40,345 bases of DNA from Byssochlamys sp. IMV 00236 (Eukaryota; Ascomycota; Eurotiomycetes; Eurotiales; Thermoascaceae), in NCBI GenBank assembly GCA_001931875.2, contig MSJH02000634.1, positions 1 through 40,345 on the forward strand, read 5' to 3'. Position numbers and translations under genes: made by a program. Below the pieces are notes generated by a model. That model did no database searches and was not told where the DNA came from. It worked only from the letters and a program-made list of their open reading frames with translations. This document shows, one piece after another, positions 22,521 through 32,618 of this stretch. Position 1 is the first letter of the stretch; the number at the start of each line of letters is the position of its first letter.

Positions 22521-24452
22521 ATGGATCCCGATGAGGCTCCTCCACCTTATGCCCCCGTTGACCCGCTGTTGTCAGCCAATGCCAACAGCAATGCCATTTC
22601 ACCCATCAACTCTCAGCAGCCGTCTATGCAATTGCGCGGTGGTGAAGCTCCGATTCCATTCGCTTATTCCGACGTCTCAAGCACATTCTCAGCAGGCCAT
22701 TCGTCGTTATCGTCTGTATCGCCAGTCAATTATCTTTCAGCAGTTGGCGCCGTCGAAGAACGCCCGCCTCCAGCGTTCCAAGAGCGCGATGTCCTGCAGC
22801 ACCATTTGACCATCTATCCCAAGACGCAGGCCAAGGACTTTCCTCGCCGACCGCGCTGCTGGAACGCGGTAGCAGATGAGATCTCTCAGCAGGATTGGGA
22901 TACGTTCCTGAACTTCCTGTTTCCTCCACATCTCGCACCCGCAGCAACGTCTGATCTTCTTTCTCCCAGACTCCGAGCGGAGATCCAGCGGGATCGAAAG
23001 GACCGTCCCCAGGAGACAGATGATGAGCGCAAGTTACGCATTGCGGCCGTGATTTCGGAGTGGAATCAGCGCTTCTTCTTACCGCGTGGTACTCAGATCT
23101 CGTGGATATATGTGGCAGATCTCGAATCGGCTCCTTCTTCTCCGTTGTGTCCGAGATGCTATCCGGCTGCGACTTCGGCGTCGCAGAATCGCAGAACTGC
23201 TCGCTCGAGGTCCGTGGAGACGCTGGTACCGCCGTCGCAGATAGAGGGTCCTTCGCAGTCAGATCCCGGCCAGACTCCTATGGAAGCAAATGATATTGCA
23301 ACAAACAGAGTCGAGTTTCAAACTCCACCCTGCATTTCTTCTGCAATCAAATCCCTTGCCCCATGGGGCCTGTTTCCTGGAGCTTCAGCTTCTGGCTGGT
23401 CCAGGGCGACACCTGCCGACCAGTATCGATGGCCTTCTCCAGCATGGCCTGTCGGTCCTCAGACCGGTCCCAGCCAACACCGGGGCGTCGCCGGGCCTTT
23501 GGGCTGGATAGCCGACATTAGTATGAATGCCACCAGATTTGCAGAGCACGTCAGCATACAGGCTGAAGAGTGTGGAAGGCGTATCGAAGAGCAGGCCATG
23601 GCTCACGGACGATGGCTCGAGGAGCAGGCAAGAAGCCGTGGCAGACAAATCGAGGAGATGGGCCAGTCATTTGCTGGCATTGGTAGTCGAGCATCAGCTC
23701 CGTGTGAATGGGGTCATGGGCCTTGCAGTCTCTCATGGGGCCAGAGGGGCCAGTGGGGAGAGGATAGAGGCCGCGGGCGGAGGAATAGGCGTCGTGGACG
23801 CAGTTCCTCGACCGATTCTTCATCTTCAGCTTCGTCATTCTCCTCGATCGACACCATCTCCACTACTTCGGACTTGGAAGTGACTGATCTCTCCTCAGTC
23901 CGCGCGCAACTCTCCTCCCTGAACGGCCATCATCACCGTGATTCTTATGCTGCTGCTCTCCGACTAAGACATCACCTCCAAGCTCTCCAGCAATTACGCC
24001 GTCATGCTCGCTTCAACGGAAGCCGAGGAGGAGGATTTGGCATGAACGCCTGCTGGGGAGGACATTGGGGAAAATCACGCGGCTTTAGAGGTCGAGGACG
24101 GCCTTTTGGCATCCAACACCACGGCCTCAGACGCGCTCCATGGGAGGCCCCCATCGAGCTGCAGGATAGTCCAGCGCAACGTCGAGCCCTCAAGGAGGAA
24201 AAGAAAGCCGTTGAGAAAGCATTCCGGGATATAGTCCGTCGTGCAAGAGACGAAGCAAGAGAGACACGACGAAATCGGCGCAGTGGAGGACGACGTGAAA
24301 GACGACGGGGTCATAGACAGCAGCCAACTGTCCAACCTTACCCAGCATCTAATGCTACGAATATCACCTCTCCCGACTCTTCTGTCTCTTTCGCTACTCA
24401 GGCTTTATCATCCCTTACTCTCTCTGATGCAGAAAGCCGCTCTAGGACATAA
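22521..24452 (+). CDS. unrecognised Arg/Gly-rich protein with PPxY motif
   Basis: A single exon of 643 residues from the first ATG; the frame is open a few codons upstream but only from TTG. I do not recognise the family. The N-terminus DPDEAPPPYAPVDP contains a PPxY motif, a possible WW-domain ligand as in Rsp5 adaptors. A folded-looking part (about residues 90-210) contains RCWNAVADEISQQDWDTFLN and EWNQRFFLPRGTQISWIYV. Near 340-375, imperfect 13-residue repeats (RRIEEQAMAHGRW, then LEEQARSRGRQIEEM) suggest a helix. An Arg/Gly-rich stretch and a Ser run come next, then a Gly/Trp/Arg-rich part with RGFRGRGRPFG and a charged helix (LKEEKKAVEKAFRDIVRRA). Nucleic-acid binding is possible but unproven. 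The same frame stays open for 65 codons after the TAA. Confidence 0.75.
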   Translation: MDPDEAPPPYAPVDPLLSANANSNAISPINSQQPSMQLRGGEAPIPFAYSDVSSTFSAGHSSLSSVSPVNYLSAVGAVEERPPPAFQERDVLQHHLTIYPKTQAKDFPRRPRCWNAVADEISQQDWDTFLNFLFPPHLAPAATSDLLSPRLRAEIQRDRKDRPQETDDERKLRIAAVISEWNQRFFLPRGTQISWIYVADLESAPSSPLCPRCYPAATSASQNRRTARSRSVETLVPPSQIEGPSQSDPGQTPMEANDIATNRVEFQTPPCISSAIKSLAPWGLFPGASASGWSRATPADQYRWPSPAWPVGPQTGPSQHRGVAGPLGWIADISMNATRFAEHVSIQAEECGRRIEEQAMAHGRWLEEQARSRGRQIEEMGQSFAGIGSRASAPCEWGHGPCSLSWGQRGQWGEDRGRGRRNRRRGRSSSTDSSSSASSFSSIDTISTTSDLEVTDLSSVRAQLSSLNGHHHRDSYAAALRLRHHLQALQQLRRHARFNGSRGGGFGMNACWGGHWGKSRGFRGRGRPFGIQHHGLRRAPWEAPIELQDSPAQRRALKEEKKAVEKAFRDIVRRARDEARETRRNRRSGGRRERRRGHRQQPTVQPYPASNATNITSPDSSVSFATQALSSLTLSDAESRSRT

Positions 24453-25205
24453 GAGTACAATATCCAGAATTCAAAAAGGCAATCAAGATCAGCAGGAAAC
24501 CAATCCGGAACAACGACCGGGCTTAGATCAAGATCAAAAGACCTCGAGACAGCTATGGCCTCGCCCCAGCGGAGCGGAAACGACAGCGGAAAGGAAAGTC
24601 TTCATACGATATTCCCGTCGATCGTCACTTGGGACACAACGAGTCTGTGACGAGAAGATAGCAATGCAAAGTGCCATGGGACTAAATAATAATAACCGCT
24701 AGGTACTTTGTACTGTACTTTTTCCCTGTCTATATGCGTCTCACTTTTTTTCTCCTCTCATTCCATGGAGTCAGCCAAAAAGGATTATTTATTGGTTTAT
24801 AGCGGAACGGTATAAATTATATTATGGATTTTAATGAATGAACAAATGAATTGTCTACTCTCACTTGATATATGGCTTCTTCTATTCCGAACGTAGGCAC
24901 ATAGTTATCGTTCATAGCTTATCTCGTGGCTTAGTTAGTGAGTTCTCGTAGGTTAGATTGCTTATAGTTGTTTTTTTTTTTTTCTTTCTTGTGATTTTTT
25001 CTAATGTTATCTTCATATCTATTTTCTCCCGCTGGTGTGCATCAGCAGGAGGAGGATCTATTTAGGTATTTCCTCTTAGAGAACAAAATAAATCGAATAA
25101 GAAATTGGTTGGTTGATTTTCGTTGAAGAACTCGACTCACCGGGAGTCAGGTTCTCTTTTTTTCTTCAGACGATTCATCGCTGGTATGTATGTATGTATG
25201 TACGG
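24453..25205. other. convergent 3' flanks
   Basis: Between a plus- and a minus-strand gene ending toward each other. The first 200 nt remain open in the frame of the upstream gene. The rest is AT-rich, with a T run at 24971-24983 and a (GTAT)4 repeat at 25184-25199 beside the naa10 stop. No gene was recognised. Confidence 0.5.
25184..25199. repeat. (GTAT)4 microsatellite
   Basis: Four tandem copies are read directly, just beyond the naa10 stop codon in its 3' UTR. Confidence 0.75.
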
Positions 25206-26036
25206 TCACGACTCCGCCTTCACACTCTCATTCCGCTCGACCAGATCGCCAACACCCAGACCCCGTCCGACCTTGACGCGAATCATCTTCTCGCCATCCT
25301 TCTTGCCCAGCTCGCCAACATCGTCTCCCTCGTCGGCATGCTCTCCATCACCGCCTTCAGTGCCAGTGCGCTCCTTCTTCTGCTTCTTCTCTTCGTCTTC
25401 GGTCCAGTCGATCCACATGGGCGTGAGATCCATGCGCATGGCATAGGCATCCTCGCCATCAGCGTAGTACTTGCTTTCGACCTTCTCGACTTCGAAACCG
25501 AGTGTGTCGCGGTATAGATGCAGGGCGGCCTGGTTGGAAACACGCACGTGCAAAGAGACGTAGTGTGCGCGATGAGCTTCGGCCATAGCGCGCTCTGTAG
25601 TATCCATTAGCAACCATATCGTAAACCTCCCGGAGATCCTCTCCGGGAAGAAAATGAAAAAAGGAAACATACGACTCATCCTCATCAACCTCTCCGCAAT
25701 ACCCAATCTTCTATGCGTGCGCATAACACTCAAACTCGTAATATGTCCATGAGCAACCCCATCCGTCGGCTCCTCTTCCATCTTCGCAAGGACATATCCC
25801 ACTACTTTCGGATAATCATCTCCGGGCCCTGTTCCATTCAGTCCATACCCTCTCTTCTTGTATCCGTTCTTGGGCCGGACCACGGCGACGAAACTGAGTT
25901 GTGGCCAAGTGAGGGCGTGGTAGAGGTAGTATTTCAGAAAGTAGTTCTCGGGAAGATTGGTGATGTTGCAGGTCTGGATGGAGGGGAGGAGGTTGATGTA
26001 TGATGGGTAAGAGGAGAGGGGGAGGATGTCGACCAT
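25206..26036 (-). CDS. naa10: NatA catalytic subunit Naa10/Ard1
   Basis: Transfers acetyl from acetyl-CoA to the N-terminus of nascent chains as catalytic partner of Naa15 at the ribosome (family knowledge). Two exons (26036-25673, 25594-25206) give 250 residues. The GNAT fold spans about residues 1-175: [51 protein letters not shown] (acetyl-CoA loop R109-R-L-G-I-A114), [20 protein letters not shown] and [16 protein letters not shown] basic, Gly-rich insertion ([17 protein letters not shown]) sits before the VVGYVLAK strand. The tail is highly charged, with [10 protein letters not shown] and acidic runs. The 78-nt intron is a multiple of three and stop-free, so retention would add 26 residues inside the GNAT domain; removing it restores [20 protein letters not shown]. 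The ATG gives the expected family N-terminus. Confidence 0.92.
   Translation of the reverse strand: MVDILPLSSYPSYINLLPSIQTCNITNLPENYFLKYYLYHALTWPQLSFVAVVRPKNGYKKRGYGLNGTGPGDDYPKVVGYVLAKMEEEPTDGVAHGHITSLSVMRTHRRLGIAERLMRMSRMFPFFIFFPERISGRFTIWLLMDTTERAMAEAHRAHYVSLHVRVSNQAALHLYRDTLGFEVEKVESKYYADGEDAYAMRMDLTPMWIDWTEDEEKKQKKERTGTEGGDGEHADEGDDVGELGKKDGEKMIRVKVGRGLGVGDLVERNESVKAES
25628..25648. repeat. perfect 9-bp hairpin inside the naa10 intron
   Basis: On the plus strand TCCCGGAGA, a 3-nt loop (TCC), then TCTCCGGGA: a perfect inverted repeat with seven strong G/C pairs and two A/T pairs. It lies mid-intron, between the donor (25672) and acceptor (25595). It should fold in the pre-mRNA; any effect on splicing is inference. 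Confidence 0.8.
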
Positions 26037-26998
26037 TTTGGATGTTGGTTCTTTTTTGTTTCTTTTGAACTTCGAGGGTTGTGTTGTGTTGTGTATCTAT
26101 TGTCTTGTCTAGGGAAATGCCGATCTGGTCTTGCTCGTCTCTTCTTATATTGGGAGTGCGGATCGTTTGCTCTCTCGAGAGAAATAATGAGGGCTTTCCC
26201 CGCCGCGCACAGGAGAAAGACAGAGATAACGAGTCCAATTGAGGAAGATAAGGGGCTGGACAATTGAATTGATCTCTGTTCCTGAGATCACAACTTGACT
26301 GATCACAGAGAGAGAGGGAGAAGAGGCGTTTGCGCTGGGCGATCTCGCGGCGGCGGAGAGTTGGGAAGTGTGAGCGGGGGACGCTAAACCTGTTTTGGCG
26401 AGCTCTTGAAATGGAATACATAAGAGTGCTATATATACGGAGTAATATTAATATTAATATTCTATACTGTACTCCTGTTTGGTTATTGTTGTACTATCAA
26501 TTAGCGTAGTAAGCGGTTATCTTTTTATAGAAAAATGTCTCATTGTGATATATGGCCCTACGCAAGACGCACCACCTATGGCTATATTTCTAGGGCTTCG
26601 TTACTAATTGACCTCGTATAACTATTAACTACCCTCGAATGATGCCCGTTATTTTGTGATTTAAGTGAAGTTGGAGCTCTACAAAAAGCGCCGTGAAACT
26701 GTCATTACAATATGATACACTAGTCTATTCTATCATTCTTTTCTATGGCTACCTAATCAATGCAGGCGTATGGGTATATACGGGCACTGTGTAGGGGCCA
26801 CGCTCAGGCTATGCAAAAAAGAAGACGGGAACGAAAGACCCAAGCAGGATATAGAGTAACCTCTCATATGCCCGACCCTGATCCTAGCAGAGAGGAAAGG
26901 GAAGGGAAAATGGAGCACAAATCATATACAAGAAAACATATATATACCCAGAACGCCTACCCAAGTGCTGAAGCTCTCTTGCTATCACGGAAGTCAAA
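26037..26998. promoter_or_regulatory. naa10 promoter and PLC-like gene 3' flank
   Basis: The left part is the naa10 leader and promoter. It has a 12-bp palindrome TCTCTCGAGAGA at 26171-26182 and, further up, ATATATAC near 26430 and an AATATT-rich run (26444-26462). From about 26480 it is the 3' flank of the PLC-like gene. The 136-codon plus-strand frame at 26760-27170 is antisense to that gene's end. No extra gene is called. Confidence 0.5.
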
Positions 26999-28567
26999 TC
27001 ACAGAAGCAGACTGATAACCAGACTCATCAAGCTTGCGAGCCAGATGTTCTTGCTTCCTCCCAAGAGAGCAGAAGCCCCAGAAGTTCCGGTACCGCAGCA
27101 CTTGCCGTTCCACGTAACATTGTTCATATCCGCAGCGACTTCGAAGACAGAGCCGTTGGGAGTGCCGTAGTTGTAGTAATCGACCAGCAGGAAGTTGGGG
27201 GGCCGGTTCCAGTCCCCTGTTTAAACATCGTTAGTCTAGTTCTTTTCCTCCAAGGTAAAGGGGCGAAGGTCGTCACAGAAAAAAAGAGGGCAACTTACTA
27301 GTACAGTTCTCTGCCATCCAGCCCAGACTTCCATAGCCGCTGACGCCGTTGGTCTCGTCCAGCAGGGCCGAGTTCGGGATCAGCAGATTGATGCCAGCAA
27401 AAGAGACCTCCAGGTTCAGATTGTGGTTGGCCATATACAAGCGATCCTCTGCCTGGTCGGCGGGCAGATTCGGAGGCCGCTGGACAGTGCAAGGGAAATT
27501 CCGGTCCGTGGGGGAGAAGGGAGTTTCAAACATATTGCCGAACTCGTCGATCACGTAGGGAACCTCGGTCTGGTTGGCTTGATAATCCAGGAACACAACG
27601 ACACGCTTGCCCGACAGGATCATGCTCGACAGGGTAGGCCAGTCGTTGACCCCCATGGGGATCCTGGGAGGCGTGTAGACATAGTCAATCAGTCCCGAGC
27701 TTTCGATCGGCGATGAGTAGTTGCCCACCCCGATGAAGTCTGAATTGCCCATCAGAATAGTGAGCACGTCGTACGGGTTCTGTCGCAGCCACTGGGTGAC
27801 GGTGATGAGGTAGCTCTCGAGCGTGCCCGCATTGAGGATATCACACGAGGTGTGACACAGCCAGATGGTGTTATTCTCCCAGTGGGTTTGGAATTGCACT
27901 TCTCGTCCGTTAGCCAGAATTCACTTTCTCTTTCTTTCTCTTTTTGCCGTGGGCTCTACTTACACATGCGGATGCCGTCGTTGAGCTGAGTGGTCACCGG
28001 CAGGGCCTGGTTGGAGGCCCAATTGCCTGGTCGCACAAAGGGACTGTTGTGTGCGGCGACCATGGTGATGTTGGAGTAATTGCGGGCACAGAACTCGGGA
28101 TAGCCATTGCATGGCTGAGTGTTGGTGGGTAGCGGCGTCTGCGAGGTGGACGAAGAAGTCATGGAAGAATTACCGGTCGCGGTCGCATTGCCTGATAGCG
28201 TGGTGGTGCCCGCGCCCTGGCCTCCGACCAGCATGGTGAGCGACGCTGAAGTGGTAGTATGAGCGCTGGCATCGGTGGAATTGCCCGTGGCAGTCCCTGA
28301 GGCTGATGCTGTGTCGGATCCTGAACCACTGGCGGTGCTGGTAGTCGAGGTTGCCTCGCCGTCTTTGGCCGTCGTGGAGAGGACGATGGTGCTCGAGTAG
28401 GTCTGATAAGGGCCCGTTGGCACATCAGCGCCCGTGGCAGAGATGATCTTGAGAGTGGCATCGCCCGTCGTGGTGTCGCTGCTGCTGGTGGTCGTCTTGC
28501 CATCGTCCGCCGCCCAGCTGGAGGCAACGCCCAGCAGGAGGATGAGAGGAGCCGAGAACAGTCGCAT
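26999..28567 (-). CDS. GPI-anchored PI-PLC X-domain-like protein
   Basis: Three exons (28567-27964, 27898-27299, 27216-26999) give 473 residues. The start gives a clean signal peptide (MRLFSAPLILLLGVASSWAA); an upstream in-frame codon at 28594 would bury it. Residues 20-145 are Ser/Thr/Gly-rich, likely a glycosylated stalk. The PLC-like TIM barrel follows, with the two expected active-site histidines H173 (MVAAHNSPF) and H217 (IWLCHTSCD), plus GKRVVVFLDYQ and DWNRPPNFLLVDYYN. Potential N-glycosylation sites are many. The tail (IWLASLMSLVISLLL) is a GPI-type hydrophobic signal. Secreted PLC-like phosphodiesterases of this kind are common in fungi; the substrate is unknown, and a GPI-anchored enzyme able to cut phosphoinositol links is a reasonable but unproven idea. 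Each junction restores conserved sequence. Confidence 0.85.
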
Positions 28568-29119
28568 CGCGGAGCCTGGAGCAGGGCAGAGCAACAGGAC
28601 AGGGCAGCGATGGACGAAAGAAAGAACAAGTTAATTAAGTTGATTGTTCTCGATATACGAGGAGACGATGATGGCTTTGGTGCTGTCGTCAACCTGCGAC
28701 CAAATCAGCCAGATGCATCTCGATAGACGCAGAAACACCCAGTATATTGATTGCCAGTTCCCGTGTCAATGCGGTCAGAAGAGAAAAACAGGACGAACCT
28801 CCACTGGAGTAGTTGATTCAGCGACCGACAGAATCAGTTAATCTAATCCTATCGTCTCCCGTGTCGACGATCTGTGCTTCGGGATGTTAACAAACTTTTG
28901 AGATCGCCGGGGCAGCGCAGCCTTTTTGAGATGGATGAGCTGCTTCAAGTTGGTCCCGACTTCCCGCGACGATCGTTTCGTTAATTACTTCGTTAGCGAG
29001 CGACTACTCTCGTTTAGCAGTCGAGGTCGAGGATTTAATTAATTAATCACAGACAGGAAACAGGCCGAAGGAGACGATGGGTTTGAGACAGTCTCTTGAG
29101 TAGTGTAAGTATGGTATGA

Positions 29120-29145
29120 CTCTCTCTCTCTCTCTCTCTCTCTCT
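29120..29145. repeat. (CT)13 microsatellite
   Basis: Thirteen uninterrupted CT units are read directly, in the divergent interval between the PLC-like and Sur7-like genes. Confidence 0.85.
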
Positions 29146-29597
29146 CGCGGGGACCTACGGAACTTGACGTGAAAACGCCCAACGTCTACTACTAATAATA
29201 ATACTAATAATAAAATACCAGTGATACTCTAAATTCATCTCCATCTTCCATCTTTATCCACATGCGAATCCTCCGGCCCATGACGGCGGTGGCGCCCGGC
29301 TGGGGAAACTAACTATCAGTCTATCACATTGGATCTTCACTGGAGAGAAAGACTGGGACAAATGAGACACGCTATCGATGAAGAAATAATATTAATAGAC
29401 TACGGGCTGCAGCCTGCAGATATTATGCTACTCTAGTCGGCCTGTCAAAGCCGCCGTGGCTGCTCGCTCTCTCTTGCTGTCTCTCGCCCGTTTCCCGTCC
29501 AGATGGAATTGGAAGAATCATCAACTCTTGGGATCATAGTATTCCGTGCTCTCTCTCTCTCCAGACTCCACAGCAACCAGAACGGCGTCCTGTGTGT

Positions 29598-29626
29598 CTC
29601 ATTGACTCTCATTGACTCTCATTGAC
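29598..29626. repeat. 10-bp tandem repeat TCATTGACTC
   Basis: Nearly three copies in tandem. Each full copy contains TGACTC, which matches six of the seven bases of the Gcn4/CpcA-type site TGACTCA. It lies about 550 nt before the Sur7-like ATG. Confidence 0.65.
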
Positions 29627-30175
29627 ATCTCCATCCACCAACATCCGCCGTCTTGCTGTAAGGGCGTCGTCATCTCACGGCGCAGTCGATCCTTTCTCTC
29701 CTAGACAACACCACCCAGATCTCTTTCTTTCTCTCTTTCTTTCTTGATCTCCAGATCTGGTTTCCAACCTCTCCCTCGCCGACCGAGACGACACTACTGT
29801 CCAGACACGGCCCAACAGACCCACGATCGCCGGTCGGTCCACCGGGTCAGCCCAGCCCCAGCTGGTTCTCTCCAGGTTACGAATACGACCATACAGGATT
29901 ATCAAATAATCATCGCATCTGGAGAAAAAGTATCCTCGTCAGCGTCTCGCCCATGTTGTCGTCTGCCGCTGCTCTGCTGGTCTCGCAACGTCAGTCGGCC
30001 CGTTGAAGCATGTCGGCCTGCCCCGTCATTATTGATTGCTTTCATTATTGATATTCCCCTCCTTTGCTTTCTATCCTTTTTTTCCTTTTGTCAGTTTTAT
30101 TCTTATTATTCCTAACCCCCTTCCGCGAACCTCTCCTCCATCCTATCCGATCCGATCCTCTATCTCGTCCGCGCC

Positions 30176-31268
30176 ATGGCGCTTCTCCCGACCTTCCGGA
30201 AGGCGCCCCAACAACGGCAGCTAGCCGGCCGGACGCATTCCACCGTGGTTTGGCACCGCCTCTTCCGCTCGTTTCTCTATCTCGTCGCCTGGATCTTCCT
30301 GCTGCTCGTCTGTGTCGGCAACCTCTCCAACAAGCCCGTCCTGCGCGAAACCTATTTCCTCAAACTCGACCTCTCCAACATCATCCCCCTTTCCGTGCCC
30401 AATGCCGTCCTCATCAACAGTATTGCCCGGTCCATTGGCCTCCATGATTTCTACCAGGTGGGATTGTGGAACTTCTGCGAGGGCTACGATGACACCGGCA
30501 TTACCGACTGCTCCAAGCCCAAGAGCCTCTACGCCTTCAATCCGGTGAAGATCTTGCTCAGTGAGCTGCTAGCCGGTGCCACCAGTACGTATTACATCAC
30601 ACGCTCTACAAAGGAAAAACAGAAAAGACAAAACTCATGACGAGTCAACTGGCTAACTGGAGCGTTGCACAGTCGCCTTGCCTGCGGATATCACCTCGGC
30701 GCTCAAGATTGCCTCCACGGCCTCACACTGGATGTTTGGCCTTTTCATCACTGGAACCGTCCTCTCGTTTGTCGGCATTTTCATTGCGCCCTTGGCCGTC
30801 TCATCCCGTCCACCGCAGTCGTTATCTGCGGATCCTCACAAGAACGATGAGGCCCATATTCACCACCGGCCCAGCTTCATCTTCCTCCGCGCCCTGCCCA
30901 TGCTGATCTTCACCTTCCTCACTGCGCTGTTCACCATCGTCGCGTCGGTCATCTCGACCGTCATGTGGAGCATCTTCAAGAACGTCTTCATGAACAACGC
31001 GGTCAACCTCAACATCAAGGCCAACCTGGGCACGCGCATGTTGGCATTCATGTGGATTGCGTCCGCATTGACCTTGATCGGCTTCATCGCGCAACTCTGC
31101 TCCTGCTGCTGCGCCTGCTGCGGTGGCCGCAAGGTGCGACGCCAGCTGAAGACCGGTACCATCAACGGCACCAGTATCGAACCGACCGAGAAAGAACGCA
31201 GGTCTCCCGCCTCGTCGGATACCGGCCCGAAGAAGCGCTTCGGACGCCGCAGGAAGATGGATGTATAA
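30176..31268 (+). CDS. Sur7/PalI family four-span membrane protein
   Basis: Two exons (30176-30584, 30673-31268) give 334 residues; the joined codon gives TIALPADI. Four membrane spans are visible: about 33-50 (FLYLVAWIFLLLVCVG), then segments containing MFGLFITGTVLSFVGIFIA, LPMLIFTFLTALFTIVASVI and MLAFMWIASALTLIGFIAQ. The first outer loop has the family signature, W98 and the paired cysteines C101 and C112 (GLWNFCEGYDDTG, then DC). After span four comes CSCCCACCGG, a likely palmitoylation cluster, then a basic tail (RKVRRQLK, KKRFGRRRK). Family members sit in eisosome/cortical membrane domains or, for PalI, act in ambient pH sensing. The tail is too short for a typical PalI, so a Sur7/Fmp45-like role is favoured but not proven. 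Confidence 0.8.
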
Positions 31269-32618
31269 AATGAACTCGACTACCTATTTTTATCGCCCGC
31301 TCCGGTCGGGAGAGACCGTCCTGTTCTCCGCGGGGCCGTCCTCTACCTATACACACGCAAATTGTCCATAGACTCGGGGGTTATACACATACATACATCG
31401 ACTTCTCCTATATCCAGTTTTACATCGCACTCAACACAAGGGAAACTATAGAATCGCACGGACTACTCGATAGAATTGGCTTGGAAGACGGAGTTTTGCT
31501 TTTTCCTTTCTTTTTTTTTTGGTTCTCATCGCTTGGTTACCCTATCCTCATCACAGCCGGTGAGACTTGTCAGATGAGCTGCAGTTTTGTAGAAAGCCGG
31601 CGTTTTCTCTTGTACACTTGAGTTCGGACGATGCTCACCCCTCGGTTATATCGTCAATTGGTTTCCTGAATTATCATCATTTCCTTTTTTGGTCAAAAGA
31701 GAGGCAAATCGCGTGGACCTCGACCTGTGCTATTATCGATACGAGTCATGATCGGATTTATATCCCTACCTCTCTACACTAACCTTATCCTACCTTGACC
31801 TGACCTTGTCCTGTCCCAATTGTACATACACATATTCCTGGGGACTGGAATATCCTATAGATTCAGTCTTCGGCCGTTGTTATTATTATAGAAAGGAAAA
31901 GAAAAGAAAAGAAAAGAAAGTCATATTATTATATATTGGCAGAAAGTTGAATACGATTCTTATTCCTTCCTCCAATAGCACGCTAGTGGATTGTTCTCTT
32001 CTCTGGTAGAGCGTAGAATAGCATAATGGAAAATTGTTACCCTGGGCGATGATCAATGGCTGTTTTCTTTCTTTTTTTGTCTTTGCTCGTGGACAGATTT
32101 AAAGCAGAATATTGGCTCTGTAAAGAAAAAAAGAGGCAAGTAAATAATAAGGTTGGTTCGGGATGTAGTCCGCCGAGTTTATATAGTATAAAGTATATAC
32201 TTCGAGGCTCAAATTGAACGGGTGACTACTTTGTAGATGGATAGATGGATGAATGGTAATCTTCCTTTGTTTTTGTCCTGACGGGTCTTCTTCTAGCTAA
32301 TGACTTATACTTGGTATGATATAGATAACGATAAGTATAATTATTTCTCTCCGTCCGTCTAGGAAAAGTAGCAAGTAGGTTCTCGTATCCCGATTGTAAA
32401 GGGTAACGTGAACCGAGAAGAAAAGCAAAGAAAAGAAACAGGAGTACATGGGGTATCTCATACGATTTCGAAAAACAGAAAAACAAAGCCTCCAACAAAC
32501 GCCCAACTTCACCATACACTTCAACCGGAGCACAGGTAGTAGTAAACATTAGACTTGCCAGTCTGTCCATATCGGAATTCCAATGTTCCACCTCTTAATA
32601 ATATCCCGATCTAACTGA
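31269..32618. other. convergent 3' flanks
   Basis: Between the Sur7-like gene (+) and the coiled-coil gene (-). AT-rich, with a (GAAAA)4 run at 31896-31915. Short frames of 60-120 codons show no recognisable content. 1.35 kb is generous for two 3' UTRs, but I see no gene or RNA. Confidence 0.45.
31896..31915. repeat. (GAAAA)4 microsatellite
   Basis: Four perfect GAAAA units, followed by GAAAG, in the 3' flank of the Sur7-like gene. Confidence 0.8.

Larger units (their letters stand above)
28568..30175. promoter_or_regulatory. 1.6-kb divergent promoter interval, simple repeats
   Basis: Drives the PLC-like gene leftward and the Sur7-like gene rightward. It holds a TTAATTAATTAA-type run (about 29035-29047), (CT)13 at 29120-29145, a TAA-type run (29187-29213), and a 10-bp tandem repeat with TGACTC (29598-29626). 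Pyrimidine-rich sequence, about 29680-30150, precedes the Sur7-like ATG and is probably its long leader. No ORF here is convincing. Confidence 0.55.

Noticed and set aside
24241..24702. 153-codon plus-strand frame at the end of the Arg/Gly-rich gene
   Set aside because: Mostly an alternative frame of the coding region. It is noted only because it shows that open frames here can arise by composition.
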